A stretch of 64,000 nt of DNA from Bolinopsis microptera (GCF_026151205.1 NC_087080.1:13339337-13403336), one strand, 5' to 3'. Shown: positions 1-12,231, numbered from the stretch's first letter. Numbers and translations: made by a program. Notes: generated by a model from the letters alone, not told the origin.

Positions 1-779
1 CTGGAGTAGACAAGGAAAAGAAACTGATCTCTGGAGAGGAGCAGGAAAGGAAGATAATGGGATACGAGGAGGCGATGCACAAAATTAAGGAGGCTACTGG
101 TGTCTCTGATATTCAGGTATCGCGGTGTCGTGAAATAAATAACTTAACGTTTATATTCCATATATTTTGTTTCTTGTTTTTGTCCTAGTAGTTCCTCACG
201 ATCAGTTTAATAATAACGTTGGATGGAATGTAGGAATGGCTTTTCCACAATTTGTCTTACAGGAAGTGGTTCAAAGATTCCTGCTACAAGGAGAGACTCA
301 GAAACATCTCGAGAAACTGAAGTTCGATAACGAGAAGACTCTTCTCAGACTCCGAGAGGAGAAGGTAAAATATATATTAAAATGCACGTTCATCATTTCT
401 TTTCCCTTTACAGCAACTTATCAGACACTTCACCGTGCAATATTATGCCTTTACTCCAAGACTCTCAGTAAACTGAGAAACTAGTACAGTTCATTAGTTC
501 AGTGCGACCTTAACGCTGTTTTAAATACTATACATGACTATATCTGATTTCATTCAACTCCAGGCCAAATTCCAAGCTGAATTTGAAAATATGAAGTACT
601 CTGGAGAAGCCAAGTTGTCCAGTGGACAGAGAATCCTGGAGGACATGCAGGCTAAACTGGAGGAATGTGACGGAAATTCCACTGATAGCAGACTCAAACT
701 GGAAAGAATGGATAGAATCTTACTCAACGTAAAGGCTGGAATCGAGCATCTTTCTGACAAACTCATTTCTCTTAAACTT
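1..779 (+). CDS. ODAD3: ODAD3-like exons, coiled-coil part
   Basis: Three exons (to 116, 263-364, 564-779) separated by introns of 146 and 199 bases. The first is open from the window edge in the frame starting at base 3. Each exon is a whole number of codons after its phase-0 start. The encoded stretch is almost all charged or leucine heptads, with no catalytic motif. Confidence 0.8.
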
Positions 780-3700
780 GTGAGTAATTATGAACTATCT
801 TAAATTCCGCGGACAAATTCTTCGAAAATTTGACGAATTAGGGTACATTTTAATCAACCTAAATTATCACTAGTAAAAGTCTCTTCGGAATATTCAAATA
901 ATGCTGGACACTGTCTTAACATTGTTTATAATCTGTTCACCTTCCTTTTGCTTCTACAAATCCGACTATCTTCAAGCATGAGCATGAAAAGTTTTTCATG
1001 GTTTTAAGGACATTGTTGAACTGTTATTGTCAAAATATCGTCGTTTTAATAGTTCCTGTGCTGGTTCAAGGGTACTGCCGAACTGATGAACTTCGTTTCC
1101 AACACAGAGTCAGAAGTTTCTTCTTAGTGAAATCTCTGAACGTTGGGTTGACTACCAAATATATAAACGGATTAATCCAAGATGATAGAAAGCATATTGC
1201 CCAAGCTACTTCGTCGAACGCCAGTCGTGTTGCGATTATTGGCATAACAGAGATAAAGTAAGGAATAATTGAAATCAAGAACCCGGTCGTTACGAAAACA
1301 ACTGCCAGCAAGCTCTTAATGTTTATTGCTGAATTTGATTTAATGATCGCAAAGATCACTAAAACAGTGTTTAAAGCAACTAATGTAACGCAAGGTAGTG
1401 CATTAAAAATGCTGATAATCGTGAAATGAATAATCTCCCTTGTGTCGCCTAATTTATCAGGTCCTTCATATCTCACATAAGCATTGCCTAATTCTGAGGC
1501 TCCAAGATACCATTTGTCACTCCAGTGTTGACTGATGTGTAAAAAACCATCTTGAAGTCCGTACGCAATCTAGAGTGCTGGTACTATGCTGACCAAAACC
1601 GTAGATATAGTTACGCTGATTCTTTGACGTCTTGTAGTATCCAAGTTCCTCAAAGGAAATACACATCTCATCAACTTGTTGAGAGACAAGACATTCACAA
1701 GGAAAAGATTAGCCACAAAGAACGTAAACAGGTAGCATCCAAAAACGTCATAGAAGGTGCTCCCAAAGACTTGAGCGTGGAACAGTTTCCAATATTGAAT
1801 GAGGATCATAGGCATCAGAACCAAGACACAGTTACAAATATCCGCTACTGCTAGGTTCTTGATTATCCAGATTGACATTTTGTCCAGCTTTATGGCACTG
1901 TGACCAATGGTGGCATAAAGGACAAACTGTATTTCCAAAAATGCCCAAAATAAAGCAGATCGGTTCCCATATAAACTGAAATATATGCTCGAAAAACATT
2001 ATTGCTAATCCTGAAAATAATCGACTGTTTAACCTTATTCTGTTTTTCATCATGACCAATGGTTGCATATATAACAAAAATTCCATCGCATGCCATCTGG
2101 TATCGCAAAACACCATTATAAATGTGCTAGTAAGAATTCACACTTATCATCGTGAAGTATTATTGACCATCTATTTAATAGAAAAAGTATGGACCTTCTT
2201 TAATAAAATACAATAAGGTGTGCGTTAGTTGCATCTAAAACTGTAAATTATAAATTTATTGATTTTTAAATTATAATCAAAGAATCTAATCACGACTGTC
2301 GTCTTGATCTTCAAGCTGGATACATTTTGAGAATTTAACAACACGAAGCGTTTCAAAGAGCTGCTAAATTTTATCATGCGATTATATAGTGCCAGCAAAA
2401 GAGTTTGTTTACCACAAGAGGGTGGGTTTTAAGACAAAGCATCGAACAACAAAACAGTTTAATCTGCAAATAAAGACTAGAGTCAACTTGAGCATTATAT
2501 ACGAACGTGAACTTTAGCAGCTTTATAATTTCTTTGCACCTGGTCCAATTCCACTGTTTAAATCTGTTTTATGCTATTTTAACATCACTAATGCCTTATT
2601 ATTTTATATAAGAAGTTATTAGTGATGTGTGTTTGGTGTGCTAATTTGCTAAGGAACTGTTCAGTTTACTCAACATACTGAACTATTTAAATACAATACT
2701 GATCCATTTAGACTCTTTTCTCCTCCTCATTTAGCGTGATGATGTGATTGTTGACTAAGGTTATAAGGTACAGGTATCTATAGTATAAACAATCGTTGCT
2801 TTCTAAGTTTTATATATCACTTGTGAAATTCCATGCTTATCACCTAGAAAAACTAAAACAATAAGGTTGGAGCAACTTGTAAATTAGTATATAGTATTGA
2901 ACAAAACATTATCGAAATAATAATTGCATTAACATAAGTCCTATTGATCTAATTCGTATAATTAATAATATAATCTCGTGTCATATCACATGATAGCTTG
3001 ATATAGTTCTCTCACTAAAATAACTAATCTAATAATTACAGAAGCACTCCAACTACAAAGTATTTCATAAAACGCCTCTCTGATATAGAAAAACGACTAA
3101 GTTCTGATAAAGCAAAAGTATTATATCATGGTAAAGAGAGAAGACTTTGTTAATGCAGATTGAAGAAGAGCACGGTCGAGAACAAATGCATAGCTTCATT
3201 TAGAACACATTCCTTCTTTTTTTTCTTCCTTTTTTTCTTTTTTTCTTGTCTCTCTCGCGGTTTGGAACCTAGTTAGCCCTCGCGTCGTTAAGTAACCCTT
3301 AACGGGTATCTGTACTGATATCGGCACTGTTCAGTTCCCGCTATCTCACCACAATATTAGGATATTGTCAGGAGAACATCTGACATGCATAATGTTCTGA
3401 ACAATACAACGGTTCTGAATTTCTTATGGAGTTTTGCGACCCTAACCCAGCTATTATTTATTTAGCGGTAGGGGTTTGGTCGGTTAGGGATTCAGTCTGG
3501 TTACCTTGCCCTGCTACATCTCTATTTGCTCCTTGCTAGTTGCTGGTTCTGGGGCACTGCCGAACTGACGATCTTTGTTTCCAACACAGAAGTTTCTTCT
3601 TTGCGAATTCTCTGAAGGTAGGATTAACTAACAAATATACGAACGGGTTGATCCAGGAAGATGAGAAACATATCGCCCAAGCTATCTCGTCATATTGTTG

Positions 3701-6700
3701 TTTTGTTCCTGACTCAGGTATTTGATAAATGAAGTAGGGAAGACTGGATGCTAAGAATCCAGTTGTCACTAAAATAACCGTCAGAAGGTTCCTCTTATTT
3801 ATTGCTGAATTTGATTTAATAATCGCAAAGATCACTAAAACAGTGTTTAAAACAACTAATGTAACACAAGGTAGTGCATTAAAGATACCGATAATGGAAA
3901 AAATGAATAATCTCCCTTGTTTCACCTATTTTATCAGGTCCGTTCATATCTAACATACGCATTGCCTAACTCTACAGATCCAAGATAATCTTTCTCAAGA
4001 TACCAGTGTTGACTGATGTGTAAGAAACCATCTTGAAGTCCGTACGCAATCCAGAGTCCTGGTACTACGCTGACCATAACCGTGGACATGGTTACGCTGA
4101 TTCTTTGACTTCTTGTTGAATCCAAGTTTCTCAAAGGAAATACACATCTTATCAATTTGTTGAACGACAAGACATTCACAAGAAAAAGATTCATTACGAA
4201 GAACGTAAACAGGTAGCATCCAAATACGTCGTAGAAGGTGCTCCCAAAGACTTGAATATGGAGCAGTTTCCCATATTGAATGAGGATCATAGGCATCAGA
4301 ACGAAGACACAGTTACAAATATCCGCTACTGCTAGGTTTTTGATTATCCAGATTGACATTTTGTCCAGCTTTATGGCATTATTCCTAATGGTCGCATACA
4401 GGACAAAAACATTTCCAAATATACCTAGAATAAAACACATTGGTTTCCAAACAAACTGGAACACATCTGAAAACTCCAAAGTGTACACGAACTTTTTGCT
4501 CATCCTGAAAATAATCCAGAGTTTTACATTATTCTTCATTAAAATGACATCACAGTTGTAAACGTACAATATCATCATAGTATAATCGTTGCTTATTTAA
4601 CCTTGAAAAACAACTGAATTAATAATTTACACGACCTGCTATAATGGGAATAATAGAAATGAAACCTCATCAAGAAGGAACGCTATAGTATTATAGTTAA
4701 AAGTAGTCGCTACAATCAGTGAGCCAGTGCACATACGTTCAGGAATCAGGGCTTTAGTTCCCAGGGCGCACATGTTTATAATTACCTCGCTCTCGTACAA
4801 ATAACTCGGTTTACTTACCTATAAAATTAATAGCGGCTGCTAGGTAGCCTAAATATAGTACAAATATATAGCAGTAGCACGTGCACATGCACGTGCAGAT
4901 GGGGTGCGAGTTGTGACGTACATTCTAATATGGGGCATGTTTTTAGAGCATATTCTAATTGGTGGACCGATACTATTAGAGTTGGCAGCACTGGTCCAGA
5001 TCATACTTTATTTGTGGTAAACAGCTGACCGAAAAGCCCAGAGTATCTGACGATCTCACTGCACTGGTTACCAGGACTACCAGTGGTTACCAGGACTACC
5101 AGTGGTTACCAGGACTACCAGTGGTTACCAGGACTACCAGTGGTTACCAGGACTACCAGTGGTTACCAGGACTACCAGTGGTTACCAGGACTACCAGTGG
5201 TTACCAGGACTACCAGTGGTTACCAGGACTACCAGTGGTTACCAGGACTACCAGTGGTTACCAGGACTACCAGTGGTTACCAAGACTACCAGTGGTTACC
5301 AGGACTGCCAGTTCCATTGGTAGTCCTGGTAAATAATTTCTCAAATTATAAAGCTTCTGAATGTAGGTATACAGCTTAATTACTGGTGTGTCACCAGGCA
5401 GGTACCGCTACTATCTATTTAGGTAAGGAGATATAAAACAACCAAATAAAGCGTGACGGATTTAACTAAAGCACTTGCACTCATCTGGAAACAGCCGTCT
5501 GTTTGCAGATATGAATAAACCAAAATATGAGCGTTTTAAACCAAACTAGACGATACTTAGAGAGACTATGGTTACCATCTAGGAAATAATTATTACTTAT
5601 GTACGTTTAATAAAAAATTAATATTTATTACCTTACAAGTTGTCATGTCGGTTATTGCAAATTCAGATAATGTCAGATGTACGACAAATAAGGATTGAGG
5701 AAGTTATTTAATCTCCAAAGCTGTATCATATTGGTGGCCAGCATGCAGCTGTCTCTCTGTCTGTGATTAGTGAAAGCTATGGCAAAAGCTTTACTCAGTA
5801 AAAAACCAATTGTAGTAAATATAAGAATTGAACCGAGAGTCTAGTCAGTCCGAAGTATTAAATAATTTTTCGTAGTTAACAACACACAGTTTAAGTTCGT
5901 AGATTCATATATTTAATTTTTTCCTTTTTTTAGCGAGTAATTCTCTCCATAACGATATCTATTTGTCTTTAAAGAGTAGTCTCCCGAACGAGGTTTCTCT
6001 GTGATCTTTGCTGCGTCAATTGTAGCTGACGGAGGGTGCGGAATGTTGTAGGTGTAGCTAACCCCAACTGTAGCGCAAGATGTCGGGCTCTTGCGGAGAG
6101 GAACTCTCGGAAACTCCTTACAGTCAGAGAATACACGAAGAAATTAGCCACGATGTTGATGTTCTCAAAGAATAAAGCTCCACGTTTAAGAGAATTGCTG
6201 AGATGAACCAGTCGGCCTGTAAAGGAAACAACCAAGTTAGGCAGGTAAGAAACCAGGAAAACTGCAGTTGTTAGGGTTACAGTTATATTATATATATATT
6301 AAGATTCCACGCCATTGGAGAGAGCCTGCATGTCTGTCAGCTGACTGCTTTGCCTGATGCAGCAGAAGGGACGACGTTGTTAGGAGGATCACAAACATCG
6401 CTAGAAACGCAAAATATGTGAAAATTATTTGAAACCAAATAAACCAAACAGGGGTTAAGGTTGCAAAACGATCAACATTACAGAAATAATAGACCTTGTC
6501 AAAGTAAAGCGATTTCCTGGTACTGAGGAACAAATGAGTCACTTGATAGGGCTGCAAGACACATACCAGCCATACCAGACCACATATAACATGTGCTCTC
6601 TTTCTAGACCAAATCTCAGTTCTCAGAGGACGCTGAACAATCAGCAACTTGAAGGTAGTCAGGACACAGGTGAAGACGGCGGTTGTACAGATAAAGGTCA

Positions 6701-8774
6701 TGTTGAGGTTTAGGAGACAGAGGAATGTGCTGAAAACATTCCTCTGAGCTACTAGAGATACTATCTGTGGGGTCACTCTAAACACGGTGAGTAGGAGGTC
6801 ACTGACTGCAAGGTGTTGGATTGTTACGATTAGCACACGGTGCAGATTAATTGCTTTGTATCTAGTGGTTCCTATCAGGATTACAGAGTCTCCGGTAAGT
6901 GAGAGTAGTGCTATTATTACATGGTACACTATCCAGCAGCCTTTTTCTCCTTCACCGAGGCAATCTGCTGTTGTGCTGTTAGTTTCTCCAGTCATATTAG
7001 GGAACTAATGGGGTTACTTTGTTAGAGGTGAGATGTAAAAAACAATGCGGTTCATATTATCCGAAAGACTTAAGACGTCCCCTTTTGTTTATGAGGCTGT
7101 TATTGAGTTTCAAAGAAAGTAAAAACGCACTCCAACTAAACAGATAATCAAATGGCGGATGTTTTTTGTATGCCCTTTGTTTATTACGTTACAGCCAAAA
7201 TTAGAACGGGACTATTGCGAAATATAGAGAATAAAGTCAGTTGCGAAATATAGAGAATAAAGTCAGCTGCAACACCCAAGAAATTGGTAGAAGAGTAGAT
7301 TCTTAAATACCATAGCGACCAGATCATTTCTATCGCAACATTGATATAGAATAGATGGTTTCAATAAGTTATGATCGTACTAGTCAAGTACTCAATTGAC
7401 ACATTCATGAAATATATGGGTTAAATTCCCTACCTGATATTGATATCTGATCTTGCCCATCTGATATTAGTTTTGAACATTCTGCACATTGTTAATACTC
7501 AACTAGATAAGCAAACACTCAGCCGCACTAGCAGTTTCATAGCTCAATGTAGATAAAAGGACTTTTTCTAACCTAATTTGAGAGGTTTACTTTACATTGG
7601 TCTGCGTTGTTCCTAGTACTGTCCGGAATAGTGGGTTTAAACAAAACATTAGGTGTCATATACCCTCTCATAATGAAGTGTTGTAACATTACCTGACGAT
7701 TGTGAAAGTTTCAAACTCTACGTGTGCGTACTTTGTATCAGGTCCGAAAAAGGAGGTTTTGTTAAAATCCGTTGTCCGAACTCAGAAGACATAATTTCAA
7801 GACTTGTAGGAGAACCTAGGCTTAATTCCATAATATCCACAACATTTTTTTCTGGTCAAGAGGCATGTACTCTGGTTAAAACTTGAAATTATCTTACCCA
7901 CAATAAAAGCGTTTTCACGTAATCGTTATTTGTAATGTCACAAAAAATGGCTCTTGCTTTTGCATTACGGAAATGGAGCGCGCGATGCAAATTTTATCAA
8001 TAAAGTTTTCAATTTTTGCGCTGAATCTCGGGGTTTCCATAGAGACTGCAACTAAACGCGCGCGATGTTTTTGCGAATAAAATATACCTAGAGAAATTTC
8101 TCTCTGGCAACGCGAACTCCGAACTATAAGTATTGGCTATTAGGAAAAATCATCAAACAATTTCGTGAATTAGATTCGTTTCAGCCCAAGGGACAAGGCC
8201 CAGTTCGCCTGACTCAATCTACTGCCGACGATTATGTGATCGATTTACTGGCTCAATGCGAACAAAAACTCATGAAGCTGATGGAGGATTTGGACGGCAA
8301 AGACGTTTCGGAACTTTACAGTGGTATGGAGGATGAAGAAGTAAGCTCTTGAACAATTCGTTATGTGTTAACCGAGTAGAGTTTGAAATAAATTGAAACA
8401 TTTTAGTAAATATCCTAGCTAACCGATTTGTCTATTGCAGTTCAGAGTATCGATTGAGAACAAACTACCAACATACAACGTCCGTATTAGCCTGCCTGCT
8501 GCGTCTGACAGGGGTGCATACGATGGTAAGTTCAGCATGATGTTCACTGATTTCATTTCAAAAACTAATAATACTGTGGACAAAAGCAAGATTCTGGTAT
8601 AACCGATTTAAAAATGGCATCTCCATTAAAATGTAAAACACAACAGATGAAGAAGAGAGCGATCCTGATGATGAGGCACCAACTCGAGCAAACATCAAGA
8701 AACAAGCTCAGCAGATCATCGACCAGCGAAACAAGAAAACCCGTGGTGGAATCAAGAAGAAGAAGAAGATGTAA
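1..8774 (+). CDS. ODAD3: ODAD3/CCDC151-like outer dynein arm docking protein, 3' part of gene
   Basis: Coiled-coil protein expected to help attach outer dynein arms to ciliary doublet microtubules. Exons seen: before 1-116, 263-364, 564-779, 8185-8340, 8441-8525 and 8647-8774 (stop TAA 8772-8774). Every junction is GT-AG and the phases agree (0,0,0,0,1). The protein reads through EEAMHKIKEATGVSDIQ, a charged heptad-rich stretch with LRLREEK and MKYSGEAKLSSGQR, then VIDLLAQCEQKLMKLMEDL, and ends in an acidic segment (EEESDPDDEAPTRA) and a lysine-rich tail. The KEATGVSD block and the acidic/basic tail fit the CCDC151 family as I know it; the related ODAD1/CCDC63 proteins are the main alternative. 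The 5' end lies outside the window. The intron 780-8184 holds three GPCR loci on the other strand. Exon structure is confident, the exact orthologue less so. Confidence 0.75.
1066..2030 (-). pseudogene. Class A GPCR pseudogene, copy 1, inside the ODAD3-like intron
   Basis: A rhodopsin-like seven-helix receptor in pieces, about 80% like the copy at 3536-4503. Recognisable parts are FQFIWEPICFILGIFGN (TM1), KNLAVADICNCVLVLMPM (TM2), FYDVFGCYLFTFF (TM3), LGDTREIIHF before TM5, and INPFIYLVVNPTFRDF (TM7 NPxxY-type). Lesions: the ATG after the acceptor-like TTTTCAG reads ATT; there are frame changes near the N-terminus and just after TM1 (around 1935); and a TGG codon after TM4 has become TAG at 1570-1572. 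No ligand can be assigned. The frame is intact again from 1567 to 1066. Confidence 0.8.
2117..3535. other. Non-coding intronic stretch
   Basis: AT-rich sequence between the two sister GPCR loci, inside the ODAD3-like intron. A pyrimidine-rich tract lies at about 3209-3255. I see no gene or RNA gene. Confidence 0.5.
3536..4503 (-). pseudogene. Class A GPCR, copy 2, two one-base frame lesions before TM5
   Basis: Sister of copy 1. The likely start is the ATG at 4503 (MSKKFVYTLEF), because TTTTCAG ends one base before it. TM1 (FILGIFGNVFVLYATI) to TM4 are open, down to a stop at about 3934. TM5-TM7 are open in another frame from about 3925 to the stop at 3536, with INPFVYLLVNPTFREF as the TM7/helix-8 signature. 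Against copy 1, which is in frame here, this copy has one extra base before GGACCTGAT and another in the T-run just before TM5. These could be real inactivation or assembly errors. It is a receptor of unknown ligand. The basic C-tail (KKKLLCWKQRSS) is typical of class A receptors. Confidence 0.75.
5066..5312 (+). repeat. 19-bp minisatellite, 13 units
   Basis: Thirteen head-to-tail copies of GGTTACCAGGACTACCAGT, nearly identical (single changes in the last two units). It is followed at about 5316-5332 by part of the unit in inverted orientation, so the array could fold back on its 3' end. The unit length is not a multiple of three and all three + frames stay open across it, so the open frames are not evidence of a protein. 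Confidence 0.95.
5313..5968. other. Non-coding intronic stretch
   Basis: AT-rich DNA between the minisatellite and the 3' end of the third GPCR locus. Nothing recognisable. Confidence 0.4.
5969..6995 (-). pseudogene. Class A GPCR, copy 3 (divergent), interrupted in a TA repeat before TM6
   Basis: Starts at ATG 6995 with a short N-terminus carrying an N-glycosylation site (NSTT). TM1 (WIVYHVIIALLSLTGDSVILIG), TM2 (LAVSDLLLTVF), TM3 and an LLIVQRPLR motif in place of DRY follow, then TM4 and TM5 (IIFTYFAFLAMFVILL). The frame stops at 6288 inside an (AT)n tract. TM6 (TTAVFLVSYLPNL) and TM7 (NIVANFFVYSLTVRSFREFL) continue in another frame down to 5969. A slip in the TA repeat, or a very short intron using GTGGAA and CTGCAG, would explain this. 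The sequence is only distantly like the two receptors at 1066-4503. It lies antisense in the ODAD3-like intron. Confidence 0.7.
7009..8184. other. Non-coding end of the large ODAD3-like intron
   Basis: No gene seen. A perfect 26-bp tandem duplication lies at 7215-7266. The stretch ends in the acceptor TTTCAG at 8179-8184. Confidence 0.5.
8185..8774 (+). CDS. ODAD3: ODAD3-like last three exons
   Basis: Exons 8185-8340, 8441-8525 and 8647-8774. The acceptors are TTTCAG, TTGCAG and AACAG. The first encodes a leucine-rich helix (VIDLLAQCEQKLMKLMEDL), the second FRVSIENKLPTYNVRISLP, the third an acidic then lysine-rich C-terminus ending KKKKKM. The phase-0 start matches the phase-0 end at 779, which supports one gene across the 7.4-kb intron. 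Confidence 0.78.
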
Positions 8775-9597
8775 AGACGACCGTTTTATGAAGATTAGTC
8801 AGAGACTGTAAACTGTTATTTGTAAATAGTTTAACCCTATTGTTACATAGCATTTTACATAGATGTATTGCGTTTTGAATGGTGGTTGGGCAAGACTAGG
8901 AATATTTAATGAACCGTAACATAGTATCATCTAACACATTATCCTCGGATCCTATTTCGCTTTTACAAACGATTTTCTGAAAAAGATGTTCATTTATGAA
9001 AGTTATTATTTTATCTTACTCGAATAGCTTAGCTATGCCAAATCTAAGATGTTTTCATTTTGTAATTTTATTCTCCAGCATTTGTTGTTGATATGATGAG
9101 TTTCATTTTGACTTCCAATCTCTTAGAAGTACGAGGAAAAAACTCCAGGGTACGAAATGAAACCCTAAATATAACTTGTGGAATGAAATTTTTGTTCAAT
9201 CATAAATCAGTCTTTCAAAATGTTACTAAAATGTTTGTTAGTTTTTTTTCTAAATAGCTCTCTTTCTTTAAATAACCGTATAATATCCCCAACAATTTTG
9301 AACGATTAAAAAATAAAAGAATTCTGATTTCACCCCGAAGTCCGCGACAATTCGAAATGAGCACTGCACGTCTGCGCTGTTGAATTCTATTCATTATAAG
9401 AAGAGAAGTCCGTTATGCAGGATCAAAACGTAGGGCTGAAATAGTGACATTTTTAGGGCAAACCAACATGACAATTTCTTTAGGACAGCAAGTTGAGTCT
9501 GAATTCTGAGGGTCAAGGGCAAGATAACAGACAGTAACCATTTCCTCGTATCATTAACAACAGAGCAGAAAATCAAAGTAACAACAAATTGAATTAC
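8775..9597. other. 3' flank of the ODAD3-like gene
   Basis: AT-rich DNA holding the 3' UTR and intergenic sequence. No second gene is visible. Confidence 0.4.
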
Positions 9598-9736
9598 TTT
9601 GAAGACATTCATTTTCCTAGTGTTGATACAAAGGTAGAAACTTTCGAATCCCTCCTTTAAATTCGTAACGTACACGAAATCAAGTGAGACAGTCGTACAT
9701 GGGATTGATATCTTCTCCTTTCCATAAATATTATCA
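9598..9736 (-). pseudogene. Duplicated pseudo-exon of EHMT (pre-SET linker exon)
   Basis: A diverged copy of the EHMT exon at 30859-31003. It reads GKEKISIPCT, LDFVYV, then GFESFYLCINTRKMNVFK, against [33 protein letters not shown] in the real gene. The bases after the exon (GTAATT...) also resemble the real intron, and the exon is preceded by sequence like the real acceptor region, so this arose from genomic DNA, not from a spliced RNA. I see no neighbouring EHMT exons here. Confidence 0.75.
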
Positions 9737-10532
9737 CGGAAATATTTAATATACCGTGTAATAATTGTTATAGATAGTGTAATAATTGACAATGGATACA
9801 ACTTTGAACTTGTTAATTTCAAACAAAACTTGTCTTTGATGGAGATAAACATGCCAAAATGCAGATAGATATAATTCAATTATTGTCGTTCCGCCCGTAG
9901 TCAAGACCAGCATGATGAATGAATGACCAATATATCAAACAAATAATTTTCTATGTTGTTAAATTATACCTATAAAAAAGTGGCTAATAACCAAAGTATA
10001 ATATTAAGTTTTTCAACCTGTACATCAGTCTTATCAGGTTTTGGTGGAGAACCATGAAATCTCGTTCATCCTTCACTTAGAGCATCGACCGAACAATTTC
10101 TGACCAAGCCTACTAAACCCAAATATGGAGAGGTTCTGTTGCCGACATACAGTTGGTATTTCACAATTCACATGTTCTAATTCTACTGTAATTGTGGATA
10201 TGACGCATATTCGACACTTCTGGTCGCGCGCGAGTTTGAGTGCACGTCACGTGATATTGTCAGCAGTGAGTGTAAGTACGAGTTTCGAAAATTTTTCGAA
10301 TTCAAAGCCCACACCCTTTGGCCTTTGGCATGTCTGTAGTAAATATTTTGACACAAACTCTACTCTGTTTGCAGCATGATAATGTCGTGCTCAAAACTTC
10401 AGCTTTCACAGAAAAACTTTCATTGCAGCTGACGGCTCCCTGATATGTTAATCTTGGCGAGTATAGAAATGTTGATAAAGGAGTGCGAAAGTTAAAAGGC
10501 AACAGTAGCAGTCAAAACGCTTTGCGGAACGC

Positions 10533-10558
10533 TTTGCAGTCAGCTCGTGCAACTTTAG
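10533..10558 (+). promoter_or_regulatory. PRAAH leader block with degenerate E-box
   Basis: Holds TTTGCAGTCAGCTCGTGCAA, near-identical to blocks upstream of the copies at 19017 and 31820 (there with CACGTG in place of CTCGTG). TTTGCAG could also be a splice acceptor of a 5' UTR exon. Its conservation outside coding sequence suggests a role in initiation or splicing. Confidence 0.55.
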
Positions 10559-10608
10559 TCACTAATACTTTTATCGTACATGCATTGTATTTCGAACTAT
10601 ACAATATT

Positions 10609-12231
10609 ATGGGATACCGACTCTTAGACCCACAACTAGTTTTAGAACGTCTGCTTAGACCTGTCAGGAGTACAAGCACAACGAAAGTGCAAGTTATTAA
10701 TAACAATCTTCCGGAGAACGATAGTCGCCGGGATCATTTTCAACATACAACTGTCAATCCACGATCATCCGAACATGGGGGACTCAACAATTTCAATAAC
10801 ATGGCCACCACTGCAGGATTCGAATTAAAAGCCCCGGTTAATAGCCCCGTTATGCAGTTCGAAGCCCCACCGGTCAGGATAGCGTTTACTGACCGCAAAC
10901 CGCCTCGACCTAGAGCCGCCCATAGAAAAAATCAGATAAAACATCCAAACCTTTCAGATGAAGTAGAAAACACTATATGTTATGGTCCTCAGACGGCTAT
11001 ATCACTGTGGAAGACCGAGTATATTTTGAGCGTCCCGAAATTTCAAAATACCGAGGAATCCATTGAGGTGCATAATTATGAGCTTAAAATGCCAAAGAAA
11101 AAAAGCAAACCAACCAAGTTACGAAAGCTGGTCTCAGAGTTTAGGACGATCAGATCCGACACAGATCTCATCAGCAAACACCAGTTTTCGCTTCAACAAG
11201 TACATGTTCAGGATCGTTCGTTTAGACGCAAAGTTGGAAGACCTAAGGGAGCCCACCATAAGAACCACCCGATGTTCATCCCTGGCCTAGCAGATCATGA
11301 CAGTGACGACGAATTTGAGGCTTTGTCAGAAGCAACAGCGGCATCGTCCAAACTTGTCAACCAGTTGATAAAACCTGCTGAACCTTCAAGGATGAGTGAA
11401 CGAGCGATATTTACATTTGTTCCAGGTTCAAACGTATAATAAGTATTTATCTTCCTCGTGAAATTAATTATGGGCATCCTACTCCTAGATTAGATTGTGT
11501 ACTGTACACACGGACTTTAAATTACTGTCTGACCTATTTCAGGACCACCAGAAAACTCTAGAACACCGGAACAACCATTGGTGATCCGTGGTACTCGAGT
11601 AAGCTCCAATGAAACACAAAAGGTCGCCGAAAACAAAGTTGATAAACAAATATCTCCTAATTCTGACGAAGGAGGTATCATTAAAGAACTGGAGGATCTG
11701 ATGACTTTAAACCCAGACTCGAGAATGTCAGATGTAACAATTTCAGCAACGTCAGAAAGGCCTATCAACTGTCTAGGGTGAATTATTTGAAATCCCATGA
11801 AAGATCCATACATAATTTGAGAGCCAATTATCGTAACACTAAAAGTAATTTTGACTGATCAATAAGCTGAATTTTGATCATATTATTATAATTTTTTATT
11901 TTGTTTGCCGTATTGAATTATCATTCATTAATAACTTAACTTAACAATTGAAATAACATTATACTAATAAATGAAACATTGCAGACATGCTTTGCTCCCG
12001 GGAGGTATTAGTGATACTGATTCTGAACCAGAATTGGGAGAAGAACCTAACACCAAAATTCGAAAAGCAACATCAAAACCATCCCAGAGTGTCAAAAGAA
12101 ACAAAACTCGCGACAGAGCATGCAATGTAGGACGAACTATTATCTTTCCATTCAAAAGACCTTTCAATGGTGTGAGACGAGCGGTCACAAGGGTGATCAC
12201 ATCAATCCGGGCTCTACTGTTAAATTCCTGA
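10609..12231 (+). CDS. PRAAH family protein, copy 1, complete three-exon gene
   Basis: Exons 10609-11425, 11543-11777 and 11985-12231 join in phases 1 and 2 to give 432 residues with no stop. The start is chosen at MGYRLL because the second open copy starts MAYRML. Exon 1 carries [21 protein letters not shown], a long lysine-rich insert not seen in the other copies, [17 protein letters not shown], an acidic SDDEFEAL and a terminal FTFVPG. Exon 2 carries DEGGIIKELEDLMTLNPDS and RMSDVTIS. Exon 3 carries LLPGGISDTDSEPELGEE followed by a very basic tail. GRPK resembles an AT-hook core, so DNA or chromatin binding is possible, but that is inference. No signal peptide, TM or enzyme motif. Family unknown to me. 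Confidence 0.7.

Noticed and set aside
1552..1854. + strand 100-codon frame over the GPCR
   Set aside because: Shadow of the antisense receptor sequence.
5066..5312. CRISPR array
   Set aside because: No spacers: units are directly adjacent, and the DNA is eukaryotic.
5083..5379. Open frame of repeated residues over the minisatellite
   Set aside because: All three frames are open because a 19-bp unit without stops repeats; no start context or homologue.
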